Shown: in pieces, positions 27,901 through 37,098 of the stretch
Position numbering within the stretch: the first letter of the stretch is position 1
How the letters are laid out: every line of letters begins with the position of its first letter
NCBI RefSeq assembly: GCF_000421165.1
Contig: NZ_ATWI01000009.1
Span: 310,001-374,000 of the forward strand
From: Marinobacter daepoensis DSM 16072
GTDB taxonomy: Bacteria > Pseudomonadota > Gammaproteobacteria > Pseudomonadales > Oleiphilaceae
Direction of reading: 5' to 3'
Length of the DNA: 64,000 nt
The notes under the pieces: generated by a model
Told to the model about the DNA's origin: nothing
Databases searched by the model: none
The model's input: only the letters and a program-made list of their open reading frames with translations
Program-made: the position numbers and the translations under genes

Positions 27901-30546
27901 TCAGGCCGGTGTCGGTGGGCTTTTCTTGAGATGTTCAAGATCGACCGGCGCCACACCAAGGTCCTGCCATTTTTCGGGATGACAGGTGAAAAGAAGGATC
28001 TGGTGTCGGCGGGCGGCGTCGAACAGAATACGTTTCATGGCGTCCAGACGAGACTGATCGCTGTGCACCAGGGTGTCATCCAGCATGATCAGCGTCGGTC
28101 GATCAGCTTCCAGCAGCAGGTCTGCGTATGCCAGACGACTGATTAATCCCATCTGCTCCCTGGCTCCGAAACTCAGTTCGCCCACGTGGCCAAGTTCGCG
28201 GCCACGGCTGAACCGGCCTGGCTGGAGTTGTTCGTCAACCTCAAGCCTTGCTTCGGGAAACAACAAAGACACGTAGTGGTCCAGATGCTTCTGAAGCGGC
28301 GCCTGCAAGCGGCGGGTCAGCGCCTGACGCTGGTCGACCAACAGGCTCAGAAGGAGATCCAAGGCCCGCGCACGACGGGAAAGTTCCTGATAACGCCGGT
28401 TGCATTGCTCTAACCCCACCCGGGCCTCACTTAGCTGCTCTTCCAACCCTTCGGCCCCCCAGGCTTCGAGGCGCACCTTGATTTCCCGCATTTCACGTTC
28501 GCGGGCCACCTGGGTATCGTGGAGGTGCTGAATGGTTTTCTCGAATCGCTCAATATCCTGGCGAAGAATGTCCGGGCGCGCCTGCTGGATCTGCTCTTTC
28601 CGGCGCTCAACACGGCCGGCTTTCTCCCGTTTCTCAGCCGAAAGCGCGCCAAAACGCTCTTCCAGCCCGGCCAGCTTTTTCTGGTGTTCATTGCTCTGGA
28701 ATTCCCGATCCAGCCGATGCCATTCGCTGTGGGCATTGTCACGGGCCTGCCGCCGGGTCAGGAGCAGCGTTTGGTACTCTCGCTCCGCACGCTCGGCCGC
28801 CTTCAATCGGCTTTCTGCACGGGAAAACTCAACCTCCGCCTCAGCCAGTGCTGGAACGTTGGCTTTCACAACCTCCGGCGCGGTACCTAATCGCTTTTCC
28901 AGTGCTTCAAGTTCGGAGGCGGCTTCCGCCTGCGCGACACCCAGAACCTCAATGCCGGACGGCGCTACAGATCGGAGCAGATCCTCCGCGTGCATTCGCC
29001 GTTGTTCAGCAGCCTCGAAACGGGCCTTGCGTTCCTCCGCGTCCTCCGGGGAAGGAACGCTCAGCTTGTCCAGCTGAGCCTGAACGCTCTGCTCCCGTTC
29101 CGCCAGGGTCCGACGGGTATCTGCCAACTGGTCGCCGCCTGGCGTGATGTCGAACGTACCGACGCCGGCAATGCGGAGCCGGGCGCGGTCCAGCAACTGC
29201 TCCGCTCCGTCTCCAGTGATGGGATGGTCGTCGAGACTGGCCAGAACTCCCGGTTCTAATGCCCAGGATAAGCGGCTGGCAATTGCTTCTGAACGAATCC
29301 GGGCTTCACGCAGCGCCCGGTCACTGCGTTTAAGCTCTGCAACCGCCTCAACGTCAATTCGGTTCTCCTGCGACTGTTTCAGCGCCTCATTGAGCTGCAC
29401 CTGATAGGTCCGTGCTTTTTCAAGCTGCTCTGAGAGGGTCTGTTTTCGCTGCGCAGCCTGCTCTTTCTCACGCACCAGTCGGGCTCGCTGATCCTGGGCC
29501 CGGGCAGCCGTTAGCTGTCGCGCTGCAGCGTTATAGGCTTCTGTGGCCGCCGCCAGCTCCCCGGTCACGGCGTTGCTTTGACTCTCCGTGACCCGCAGCC
29601 GCTGTTCGGCCATTTCGAGCGCTTCCCGGCGTTCAGTCAGTTGCTCACCGGCTCGTTTCATCTGCGCCAGATTCTGGCCGGTCAGTTCATGCTGCTGCTC
29701 AAGATGCCCCAGTGTTTCCAGTTCCCTCTGTTGCTGCTGCTCCAGCTGCTGAATGCCGGCCAGGCGCGCCTGCGCCTCTTCAAGCGACGTCTGCGCTTTG
29801 TCCCAGGGCCGTTCCTGCTGGTGTTTCTGAAATTCCTGCGTGACGGCCTGCAGCCGGTCAACCTGCTGCTGATATTGAGCAACACGGGACTCCAAATCGT
29901 TTACCGCTTCCTGATAGCCCTCCCGCGCTTCACCCAGTTGTCGGTATTCCCCCGTCGGCTGACCGGTTCTGGTCAGCAGCGCCCCGCGCTCTGCCGTCAC
30001 CTTGTCGATGACGGCATCGCCACCACTGCTCGCCACTTCACCCACCAGGGTATTCAGCGCAGACTGAAGGTGATCGCCCGCGTGCTCTACCGCTTGTTCT
30101 ATGTCTTGCCCGGTGCCTTGTTCAACCCAGAGCAAACCGGGAATACCCCAGTGAGCCGCCTTGCTGCCCCCTTTTTTTGAGTACTCATACCCGAGCAGTT
30201 CTGCCACCCGCTCTTCTGCCTCATCTTCACTGAAGCTGTCGCCGCCGATGGTCAGATCACAACGGGTGCGTTTGAGGAAGCTCTTGATCAAGCGCCACTG
30301 AGTGCCCTGGTGCTCAAACTCCAGCTCAACCGTCGGTGCTGCACTGGAATCTCCCCAAGGGCAGAGATCCTGAACAGATTTTGACCGGTATCGCTCAAAA
30401 AATGCCGCCCGGATAGCCCGCACCAGTGTGCTCTTCCCCGACTCGTTAGGGCCGTGAATCAGGTTAAGTCCGGGATTCAGGTCATTTAGAACAAAGGGCG
30501 CCCGGAATTGCCGAACCTGTTCCACGCGAAGACGCTGAAGCTTCAT
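27901..30546 (-). CDS. SbcC/YhaN-like SMC-type ATPase
   Basis: 881 residues. N-terminal Walker A NLIHGPNESGKSTLVRAIRAAFF and a conserved DLCPWGDSS-like start of the lobe; two long coiled-coil arms (about residues 190-420 and 480-740, very rich in Gln, Glu, Arg and Ala); C-terminal signature LSFGAREQMGLISRLAYADLLL and Walker B PTLIMLDDTLVHSD. The arrangement is that of SbcC/Rad50-like DNA-repair ATPases, of the YhaN subgroup that lacks an obvious zinc hook CxxC at the coiled-coil apex. It overlaps the nuclease gene by four bases, giving an ATPase-nuclease complex that likely processes DNA ends. Confidence 0.88.
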   Translation of the reverse strand: MKLQRLRVEQVRQFRAPFVLNDLNPGLNLIHGPNESGKSTLVRAIRAAFFERYRSKSVQDLCPWGDSSAAPTVELEFEHQGTQWRLIKSFLKRTRCDLTIGGDSFSEDEAEERVAELLGYEYSKKGGSKAAHWGIPGLLWVEQGTGQDIEQAVEHAGDHLQSALNTLVGEVASSGGDAVIDKVTAERGALLTRTGQPTGEYRQLGEAREGYQEAVNDLESRVAQYQQQVDRLQAVTQEFQKHQQERPWDKAQTSLEEAQARLAGIQQLEQQQQRELETLGHLEQQHELTGQNLAQMKRAGEQLTERREALEMAEQRLRVTESQSNAVTGELAAATEAYNAAARQLTAARAQDQRARLVREKEQAAQRKQTLSEQLEKARTYQVQLNEALKQSQENRIDVEAVAELKRSDRALREARIRSEAIASRLSWALEPGVLASLDDHPITGDGAEQLLDRARLRIAGVGTFDITPGGDQLADTRRTLAEREQSVQAQLDKLSVPSPEDAEERKARFEAAEQRRMHAEDLLRSVAPSGIEVLGVAQAEAASELEALEKRLGTAPEVVKANVPALAEAEVEFSRAESRLKAAERAEREYQTLLLTRRQARDNAHSEWHRLDREFQSNEHQKKLAGLEERFGALSAEKREKAGRVERRKEQIQQARPDILRQDIERFEKTIQHLHDTQVAREREMREIKVRLEAWGAEGLEEQLSEARVGLEQCNRRYQELSRRARALDLLLSLLVDQRQALTRRLQAPLQKHLDHYVSLLFPEARLEVDEQLQPGRFSRGRELGHVGELSFGAREQMGLISRLAYADLLLEADRPTLIMLDDTLVHSDQSRLDAMKRILFDAARRHQILLFTCHPEKWQDLGVAPVDLEHLKKSPPTPA

Positions 30547-31664
30547 GACGCTGACTCCCCACGCGGGTCTTTCAGCACGGTTGCCAGAATGGCCAAGGCA
30601 TCCCGGGCAGCTTCCCCCTGCTCCCCTTCCTGAAGGTCTCGCAACCGGGTAATTACGTTGCCCAGATAGCCGTCTGCCTGCAGGGTTGCGATGTCTTCCT
30701 GTGTGGGAGAAAGCTGCAGGCTACTGCGCTCACACTGAATGCTGCGAATCCGGGCTTCGGCCACCGACAACGCGTGGTTCAGCCGCTCATCCCCGTCGAG
30801 GGTAATCTCACCTGAGAGGCGAAGATCCAGTACCGAAGTCGCTGGCAGCGCCTGCAAACGCTCAATCAGGCGCTCCAGATCGGAGTTTACTGAAAGCGCT
30901 TCCCGCCATTGGTGCCACTGAAATTGTGACGTCGCAACGGCTTCCACGTGCGGCTGGCTGCCTGGGTGATCAATCTCAACCACCAGTGCATTACCCGCGT
31001 CGTTGTTCCTGAACCGTTCCGGTTCTGGTGTGCCGCTATACCAGGTGCGCTCATCAATCTGACGCGTGCCGTGCCAATCCCCAAGGGCCAGGTAATCCAG
31101 ACGGCTGGCTTTTGCCCGGTCTGCCGCAATCGGATTGGTTGCATCTATGTCTTCGGAAAGCAGGCCTTCTACACCCCCGTGGGCCAATCCTACCCGGACC
31201 AGATGGCCCGGCGTTTCATAGCGATCAAAAGCTGCCGTTAGGTCGCTATAGGTGTGTCTCTGGGTCAGTGGCGCGCACAATACGGCCAATCCCTGTTCGT
31301 CCAGAGTGATCACCCCGGGCGTCAGGGCAAGAAGCACATTATCGGGGACCGACTTCAGCCTTTGGGCGCGGGTCCAGACGCTTTCGACCAAGGCCGCGTC
31401 GTGGTTACCCGGAAGCAGCACCCAGGGGCCGTCAAAACCCTGAGTTGCGTTGAAAACTCTGCGTATGGTCCGGTCTGATACCCCTTGAGCATCAAATACA
31501 TCACCCGCCACCAGAACCGCATCACACTGGCGCTCACGGGCCAGCCCAGCCAGTGTTTCAATGGCCTTGAAGCGCGCCTCTACCAACGCGGCGCCGTCTT
31601 CAGCCTCGAAGCGGCTAAAGGTTCTTCCCATTTGCCAGTCCGCTGTATGCAGGAACCGTGGCAT
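30543..31664 (-). CDS. SbcD/YhaO-like metallophosphoesterase DNA exonuclease
   Basis: 373 residues. The calcineurin-like phosphoesterase motifs are in order: FLHTADWQMGR (metal ligands D and H), DAVLVAGDVFD, LLPGNHDAAL (GNHD) and LALGDWHGT. This is the Mre11/SbcD nuclease fold; the C-terminal part forms the capping domain. It is the first gene of the pair with the SbcC/YhaN-like ATPase, the usual order of nuclease then ATPase. The complex probably acts on double-strand breaks or hairpins. Confidence 0.9.
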   Translation of the reverse strand: MPRFLHTADWQMGRTFSRFEAEDGAALVEARFKAIETLAGLARERQCDAVLVAGDVFDAQGVSDRTIRRVFNATQGFDGPWVLLPGNHDAALVESVWTRAQRLKSVPDNVLLALTPGVITLDEQGLAVLCAPLTQRHTYSDLTAAFDRYETPGHLVRVGLAHGGVEGLLSEDIDATNPIAADRAKASRLDYLALGDWHGTRQIDERTWYSGTPEPERFRNNDAGNALVVEIDHPGSQPHVEAVATSQFQWHQWREALSVNSDLERLIERLQALPATSVLDLRLSGEITLDGDERLNHALSVAEARIRSIQCERSSLQLSPTQEDIATLQADGYLGNVITRLRDLQEGEQGEAARDALAILATVLKDPRGESAS

Positions 31665-31871
31665 AATGTCTCCTCTCAGGTTTGGCGATGCAGACAGAAA
31701 CCATCTACCCTACCAGAAACAACCATAGGCAGGGCAGCAGCGGTTATGCTGCCGCATTGCCGGTGTTAGTACCATAGTCGGGCTCCCACTAATGCCGCTG
31801 AACCCTTAAAATCGTGATTGCCGTGTCTGCCCTGGTCAGATGCTGTCGTCTTCTTTTCGAAAAGGCCTGTC

Positions 31872-32618
31872 ATGTTTTCTGAACAATTCTTTTCCGTCCA
31901 GAACGGTCGGATTCATATCACAGCGCCACAGGCCAGTTACTTCGCCAAAGAAGTGGCCGGGGACTTCAACCCGATCCACGATCCGGATGCACGACGTTTT
32001 TGTGTACCCGGTGACCTGCTGTTCACGGTCGTGCTGATCCGCTTCGGACTGTCGGAAACAATGACGTTCCGGTTCCGCAACCTGCTTGGAGCCGGTATTC
32101 CTCTGATATTCAGGGAAAGTGATGATGGCGAAACCATCGAAGTTATGGACGATGCAGGCAAAATTTACCTGGACGTCACCCGGCGTGGTGATGTCACCCG
32201 GGATGCCAAAGTCATTGAAGAATTTGCCCGCTGCTACGTGGCGGCATCCGGGAAAAATTTCCCGCACACGCTCAAACCATTGATGGAATCCAAAGGGGTG
32301 ATGTTTAACCCGGCTCGTCCCATGGTTATGTATGAGAGCATGAGTCTCGCCCTGTCGCGGCTGGAAAACCCGGAGCCCGAACTGGTGCTTGACCGGGCCG
32401 ACCTGGAAGTGGCGGGCAAACGCGGCAACGTGACCCTGGATTACCAGTTGCGGTCATCAGGGGAGCTTGTCGGCGACGTGTCCAAGCGCCTGGTCCTTGG
32501 CGGGCTGAGAGAATACTGCCCAGACGCCATGGCCGGCATTGTTGAAGAGTTTTACAGACTCAAGGCCCGGGGCACACGCCTGGGCATGGACAGCAACGAT
32601 CAGCTGGCCGGGCCGTAA
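31872..32618 (+). CDS. DUF3581-family protein, hot-dog-like
   Basis: 248 residues from the ATG at 31872 with AAAGG upstream; an in-frame start at 31818 is possible. The strongest feature is YFAKEVAGDFNPIHDPDARRF followed by VPGDLLF (quoted in two parts), which recalls the catalytic Asp/His loop of MaoC-type hot-dog dehydratases and matches what I recall of DUF3581, a gammaproteobacterial family of unknown function. A second half with GVMFNPARPMVMYESMSL could be a duplicated hot-dog. A role in acyl-CoA chemistry is only a guess. Its 3' end overlaps the convergent rlmA by 19 bases. Confidence 0.65.
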   Translation: MFSEQFFSVQNGRIHITAPQASYFAKEVAGDFNPIHDPDARRFCVPGDLLFTVVLIRFGLSETMTFRFRNLLGAGIPLIFRESDDGETIEVMDDAGKIYLDVTRRGDVTRDAKVIEEFARCYVAASGKNFPHTLKPLMESKGVMFNPARPMVMYESMSLALSRLENPEPELVLDRADLEVAGKRGNVTLDYQLRSSGELVGDVSKRLVLGGLREYCPDAMAGIVEEFYRLKARGTRLGMDSNDQLAGP

Positions 32619-33502
32619 CGCTCAAACACCTGCAGACAGACGTCAACGGTAACCGAAAGAGTGTCCAGCGCCGCCGCCTTCTCCCTGCCCTCAGCACTGG
32701 CGCGATAGAGATGCGGGGTCATTGCCAGTAAATCAGCAATGGCCTCGGCGCCCTCCAGATGCACAGTGAAGTGAAGATCCTGTGTGGCGACTCTCCGGAA
32801 TCCGTCAGGAACAGGGTTGACTGATCTGGGCTCTGAGCGGACTTCCGGATAGACCACTTCACGCAGTTCTTTCAGATGACCCTGGCCGGCGTCGACCTGA
32901 ATCAATCGGCCTCCCGGGCGAAGTACACGGGCAAACTCCGCGTAGACGGGAAAGCCAAAAAGGCACAGGATGCGATCCACCGATCCGGGCAAAACCGGAA
33001 GGTTGGCATTGCTACCCACCACCCAGTCTGCACGCCGATCTTTACGCGCTGCGGCCAGCACCGCCCATTTCGAGATATCCAACCCCAGCAGCGACAGACA
33101 CCGACCTTCTTCGGCCTCAGACATCAGGTGCCGAAGGTAGTAACCCTCACCGCAACCCGCATCCAGACACGCCAGTGGCTTTTCTTCAGGGGCATGCTTC
33201 AAAACCTCCCGGGCAACCGCATCAGCAATGGGCCGGTAGTACGCGGCTTCCAGGAACCTCTGGCGGGCTGCCACCATCGCTTTGCTGTCGCCGGGATCTT
33301 TAGACCGCTTTTTCTGCACCGGCAGCAAGTGCACGTAGCCCTGACGCGCCCGGTCAAAACTGTGCCCCCTGGGACAACGGCAGGTTTTTTCATCACACTG
33401 CAATGCCTCACCATCCAAAGGGCAGGCCAGAGATTCAAAAGGGACGATGTTTGCATGGTTTCCGGGCATCAGGCTCGCCAGTCGTTCAGTTTCCCGCTGC
33501 AA
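32600..33502 (-). CDS. rlmA: 23S rRNA (guanine-N1)-methyltransferase RlmA
   Basis: 300 residues from a TTG with AAGG five bases upstream; an internal ATG at 33469 lacks a site. The N-terminal zinc region (CPLDGEALQCDEKTCRCPRGHSFD) leads into the RlmA hallmark GYVHLLPVQKKRSKDPGD. A Rossmann SAM domain follows (LACLDAGCGEGYYLRHL, LGLDISKWAVLAAA). RlmA methylates G745 of 23S rRNA. The E. coli zinc ligands are three Cys and one His; the second Cys position here is Asp30, so C36 or C41 may take its place. Functional assignment is firm; the zinc geometry is open. Confidence 0.92.
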   Translation of the reverse strand: MQRETERLASLMPGNHANIVPFESLACPLDGEALQCDEKTCRCPRGHSFDRARQGYVHLLPVQKKRSKDPGDSKAMVAARQRFLEAAYYRPIADAVAREVLKHAPEEKPLACLDAGCGEGYYLRHLMSEAEEGRCLSLLGLDISKWAVLAAARKDRRADWVVGSNANLPVLPGSVDRILCLFGFPVYAEFARVLRPGGRLIQVDAGQGHLKELREVVYPEVRSEPRSVNPVPDGFRRVATQDLHFTVHLEGAEAIADLLAMTPHLYRASAEGREKAAALDTLSVTVDVCLQVFERYGPAS

Positions 33503-33543
33503 TATACCTTCATTTCACAACGATACAACCAGCGGTGGCCCAT

Positions 33544-34467
33544 TTACTCCCCAGAAGCCACACCGTCCTGCCATGTGGTGGTATCCAGCTCGCTTCGGGC
33601 TTTCACGTGTGCTTTCAACTGCTGCGCCAGCTGTTCTGCTGCCTCAGTGAGGGTACCTGGCCGGCGATGCAGGGTAATCTCGGTCTTGGGTAATTCTGGC
33701 AGGCCATCTTCCACGCCCAGGAGCCGGAGGTCAGGCCCCGCCATGGAGGGGGTCAGGACGGTCACAGCAAGCCCCGCGCGCACGGCGGCCGATAATCCCG
33801 AGAGACTGGCACTGGCGTAGGCAATGCGCCAGGCAATACCGGCAGCCTCCAGCGCCGCAATGGCCCGGTCGCGGAACACACAAACCCCCTGCCGGGACAC
33901 CGCAAGGGGTAACGGCGACCGGCTCTGGGGCCGATAGCCACTGCTGCACGCCCAGACCATAGACTCCCGGCACAGCAGTTCCCCGCCAGGACTGCTGGGC
34001 TGGCGGGTTACCACGGCCAGATCAAGGGCGCCAGACTGAACTTCCTGAATCAGGTCGACACTCAGCCCACACCGCACTTCCAGCTCTACCCCCGGGTAAC
34101 GCTCTTCAAACTCCGCCAGCGCTTTCGGCAGATACACCAGATAGTCGTCGGGTATTCCCAATCGGACTACCCCATGAAGTCGCTGCTGCCAGACATCCTG
34201 CCAGGCGAGGGTATTTTGCCTGAGCATGTGCCGGGCGTGAGCAAGAAGCCGCTCGCCCGCCTGGGTTGGGTGGGCTGCCACCTGCCCGCGCTGCAGGAGC
34301 TGGCATCCCAGGGTTTCCTCCAGCCGCCGGATGTGGGCGCTCACCGTAGATTGAGCAAGATGCAACTGGTTTGCCGCAGCCGTAAACCCTTCCTGCTCCA
34401 CCACACTGACAAACGTTTTCAGCAGTACCAGGTCCAGCAGGCGCACAGGGTTATCCCGGGTCATCAT
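33544..34467 (-). CDS. LysR-family transcriptional regulator
   Basis: 307 residues. N-terminal winged helix (LLKTFVSVVEQEGFTAAANQLHLAQSTVSAHIRRLEE, in pieces; the STVSAHIRRLE recognition helix is canonical) and a C-terminal periplasmic-binding-like effector domain starting HGVVRLGIPDDY. It is divergent from the BetT-type transporter with 226 bases between starts, so it may control that gene. This differs from BetI (TetR-type), the usual betT regulator. No effector can be assigned. Confidence 0.88.
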   Translation of the reverse strand: MMTRDNPVRLLDLVLLKTFVSVVEQEGFTAAANQLHLAQSTVSAHIRRLEETLGCQLLQRGQVAAHPTQAGERLLAHARHMLRQNTLAWQDVWQQRLHGVVRLGIPDDYLVYLPKALAEFEERYPGVELEVRCGLSVDLIQEVQSGALDLAVVTRQPSSPGGELLCRESMVWACSSGYRPQSRSPLPLAVSRQGVCVFRDRAIAALEAAGIAWRIAYASASLSGLSAAVRAGLAVTVLTPSMAGPDLRLLGVEDGLPELPKTEITLHRRPGTLTEAAEQLAQQLKAHVKARSELDTTTWQDGVASGE

Positions 34468-34693
34468 GATATCCGATCACTCCATCACAAGACTTCGTTT
34501 CCATGATGGCGAACTCTTTGAGAGGATGCACGTCTTTCAGGCGCTTCCCTGACCAGCGGGCCATGGCAATCATGCCGGGCGTGCACGGTTCAACTTTCTG
34601 TTTTTTTGGCAACCCCCGTCCCCGACGGGCAGAGCTCCCTGCCCGGCCCGCTCCCGCGCCACCTAACAACCCTACCATGAGGACAAAATACCT

Positions 34694-36706
34694 ATGGCTA
34701 GACATGGTCATCGACCGGTCTCTGGCATCAATGCTCCGGTTTTTTACCCCTCAGCAGCTCTTATTCTGCTGTTCGTGCTCTTCACCATCGCCGCACCCGA
34801 CACCGCCGGTCGTTTGTTCGGCTCTGCCCAGAGCTGGATCATCGACACCTTCGGCTGGTTCTACCTTCTATCGATGGGCATCTATCTGGCACTGGCCCTG
34901 ATACTGGCCCTCAGCCGATATGGTCAGGTGAAACTCGGGCCTGACCACAGCGAGCCCGACTTCAGCTATCTATCCTGGTTTGCAATGTTGTTCTCTGCGG
35001 GGATGGGCATCGGGTTAGTGTTCTACGGCGTGGCAGAGCCCGTCTTCCATTTTGCCGGCCCTCCCCTGGGCGAAGCCGGCACCCCGGAAGCCGCCCGGGA
35101 AGCCATGAAAACCACCTTCTTCCACTGGGGTATTCATGCCTGGGGCGTGTATGCAATCGTGGCACTGGCCCTGGCCTACTTCAGCTTCCGCCACAATCTT
35201 CCGTTACGCATCAGTTCTGCGTTGTATCCACTGATCGGCAAACGCATTCACGGCCCGATTGGCAACGCGGTCGACGTGTTTGCGGTGTTTGGCACCATGT
35301 TCGGTATCGCAACATCTCTTGGACTGGGCGTTATGCAGATCAATGCTGGCCTGAACTACCTGTTCGACATCCCCTCCAGCACAGCAATTCAGTTGCTTCT
35401 GATTGCAGTGGTAACGGGCATCGCGACGCTGTCAGTTGCCATGGGGCTGGACGGCGGTATTCGACGGGTCTCGGAATGGAATATCCGCCTGGCAGTTATC
35501 CTGCTGGCGTTCGTCATTATCACGGGCCCGACCCTGTTCATCTTCCAGACCCTCGCCCAGAACATCGGCACCTACCTTTCATCCGCCGTTGAAATGACGT
35601 TCAATACCTACGCCTATGCGGGCAATGAAAACACGCAATCGTTTATGGGCAGTTGGACATTGTTCTACTGGGCCTGGTTTATTGCCTGGTCTCCGTTCGT
35701 AGGCATGTTCGTGGCGCGGGTTTCCCGGGGGCGCACCATTCGCGAGTTTGTGCTGGGTGTGATTTTCGTGCCTGTCGGGGTCACCTGCGTCTGGCTGACG
35801 GTTTTTGGCGACACCGCGTTGCACGGCATCCTGACGGGAACCATGCCCGATCTGGTTGACCAGGTGTTCGCCGACAGCTCCACATCCCTGTTCCACTTTC
35901 TCGACGCCCTGCCCTGGGCCAGCGTGACGTCGGTGCTGGCAACGCTGCTGGTGATCACCTTTTTTGTCACCTCGTCGGATTCCGGTTCGTTGGTTATTGA
36001 TACGCTGACCTCAAAAGACAATGGCGAGGCCCCGGTGTGGCAGCGCATCTTCTGGGCTGTCATCCAGGGACTGGTGGCCGGCGCCCTGATTCTGGCCGGC
36101 GGGAGCAATGCCCTATCGGCGCTGCAAGCGGCCTCTCTGGCCTCGGCGCTGCCCTTTGCCCCCATTCTGATTCTGGTTGGTTTTGGCCTGTTCCGTTCAT
36201 TGCGCATTGAAGCCTGCAAACGGGATAGCCTTCAACACGCCACGAATACCCCGGGCAACGTTTCCCGTATTGGTTCCGGCAGCAACTACCGCTGGCAACA
36301 GAGGCTCAAGGTGCTGGTGTCGTCCCCCCGCCGCCAGCAGGTGCTGGATTATCTGGATGAAACCGTTCAGCCGGCCATGCAGGAGGTGGCACTGGAGTTC
36401 GAGAAGCAGGGTCTGGATGTGCGCATTACCCGAGAGGAAGACCGCTGTTACCTGAGGGTGAGCCACGGCGACGAAGCCGATTTCATCTACGGTGTGCGAG
36501 CCAGGGCCTACGCCATGCCCTCATTCACCATTGGCGCGGTGCCTCAGGATGCGGAATCCGACCGAAACGCCCATTACCGCGCCGAAGTGTTCCTGCGCGA
36601 GGGCGGACAGCAGTACAGCATTGTCGGGTATCTGAAAGGCCAGGTGATCGGCGACATTCTCGACCAGTACGAGAAGCACCTTCATTTCCTTCACCTCGTT
36701 CGTTAA
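34694..36706 (+). CDS. betT: BCCT-family choline transporter BetT
   Basis: 670 residues, near the 677 of E. coli BetT. Twelve TM helices and the BCCT glycine motif (FSAGMGIGLVFYGVAEPVFHF) are visible, as is the TM8 Trp box (YWAWFIAWSPFVGMFVARVSRGRTIREF, in pieces). The long C-terminal cytoplasmic domain (about residues 500-670) is the BetT osmosensory tail. The GMGIGL motif is the proton-coupled choline form. It imports choline, usually for glycine-betaine synthesis, but no betA/betB follows here. A terminator-like hairpin stands 12 bases after the stop. Confidence 0.88.
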   Translation: MARHGHRPVSGINAPVFYPSAALILLFVLFTIAAPDTAGRLFGSAQSWIIDTFGWFYLLSMGIYLALALILALSRYGQVKLGPDHSEPDFSYLSWFAMLFSAGMGIGLVFYGVAEPVFHFAGPPLGEAGTPEAAREAMKTTFFHWGIHAWGVYAIVALALAYFSFRHNLPLRISSALYPLIGKRIHGPIGNAVDVFAVFGTMFGIATSLGLGVMQINAGLNYLFDIPSSTAIQLLLIAVVTGIATLSVAMGLDGGIRRVSEWNIRLAVILLAFVIITGPTLFIFQTLAQNIGTYLSSAVEMTFNTYAYAGNENTQSFMGSWTLFYWAWFIAWSPFVGMFVARVSRGRTIREFVLGVIFVPVGVTCVWLTVFGDTALHGILTGTMPDLVDQVFADSSTSLFHFLDALPWASVTSVLATLLVITFFVTSSDSGSLVIDTLTSKDNGEAPVWQRIFWAVIQGLVAGALILAGGSNALSALQAASLASALPFAPILILVGFGLFRSLRIEACKRDSLQHATNTPGNVSRIGSGSNYRWQQRLKVLVSSPRRQQVLDYLDETVQPAMQEVALEFEKQGLDVRITREEDRCYLRVSHGDEADFIYGVRARAYAMPSFTIGAVPQDAESDRNAHYRAEVFLREGGQQYSIVGYLKGQVIGDILDQYEKHLHFLHLVR

Positions 36707-36717
36707 ATGGACTGAGA

Positions 36718-36745
36718 TAACCGCCCCGGGGATTCGGGGCGGTTA
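36718..36745 (+). terminator. Hairpin after betT
   Basis: A perfect 10-base stem, TAACCGCCCC (36718-36727) and GGGGCGGTTA (36736-36745), closes on an eight-base loop 12 bases after the betT stop. The stem is strong, but the following bases (TGCCG) are not a T-run, so efficiency is uncertain. The position makes it the likely end of the betT transcript and the last core-like feature before the island. Confidence 0.55.
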
Positions 36746-37098
36746 TGCCGACGCGACTATGGGTCGCTAGAAAATCGTCTTGCCGCACCGAAATATCGAA
36801 TGACATTGGGTTTGCCAGGTATTTTCGGTCTGGATTGTATTGAATGATGCTCGTCCCTGGTTCAAAGCAGTGTCCCCGAAAATACACACAAGCCTTCCTA
36901 CCTCAATGAAAGAAAATCAGCCATGTCGTTTTATGGTCATTTTCTGTCGCTTTTTAGAAATTGGTCGTCTCACCTTATGGGTAACACTAAGCCTGTGCCG
37001 GGTAGATAGCTAAAGGCGCAATCGAACCCCAGAACCTTCTACCCAAGTAATCACGAAAGACATCAAAAACAAAAACCAATCCGGAGTGGCTAACCCTC
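36746..37098. other. Non-coding stretch before the CoA operon
   Basis: About 350 bases without a convincing gene. It holds a perfect 10-base inverted repeat, GTATTTTCGG (36819-36828) and CCGAAAATAC (36876-36885), with 47 bases between the arms. The base composition turns AT-rich here. It should carry the promoter of the operon that starts at 37099; GGAG at 37083-37086 is further from the ATG than usual. It may also contain the left edge of the island; no tRNA-like duplicate was found. Confidence 0.5.

Noticed and set aside
28073..30180. Long plus-strand frames inside the SbcC-like gene
   Set aside because: They are mirror frames of coiled-coil codons; the minus-strand protein has complete ABC motifs.
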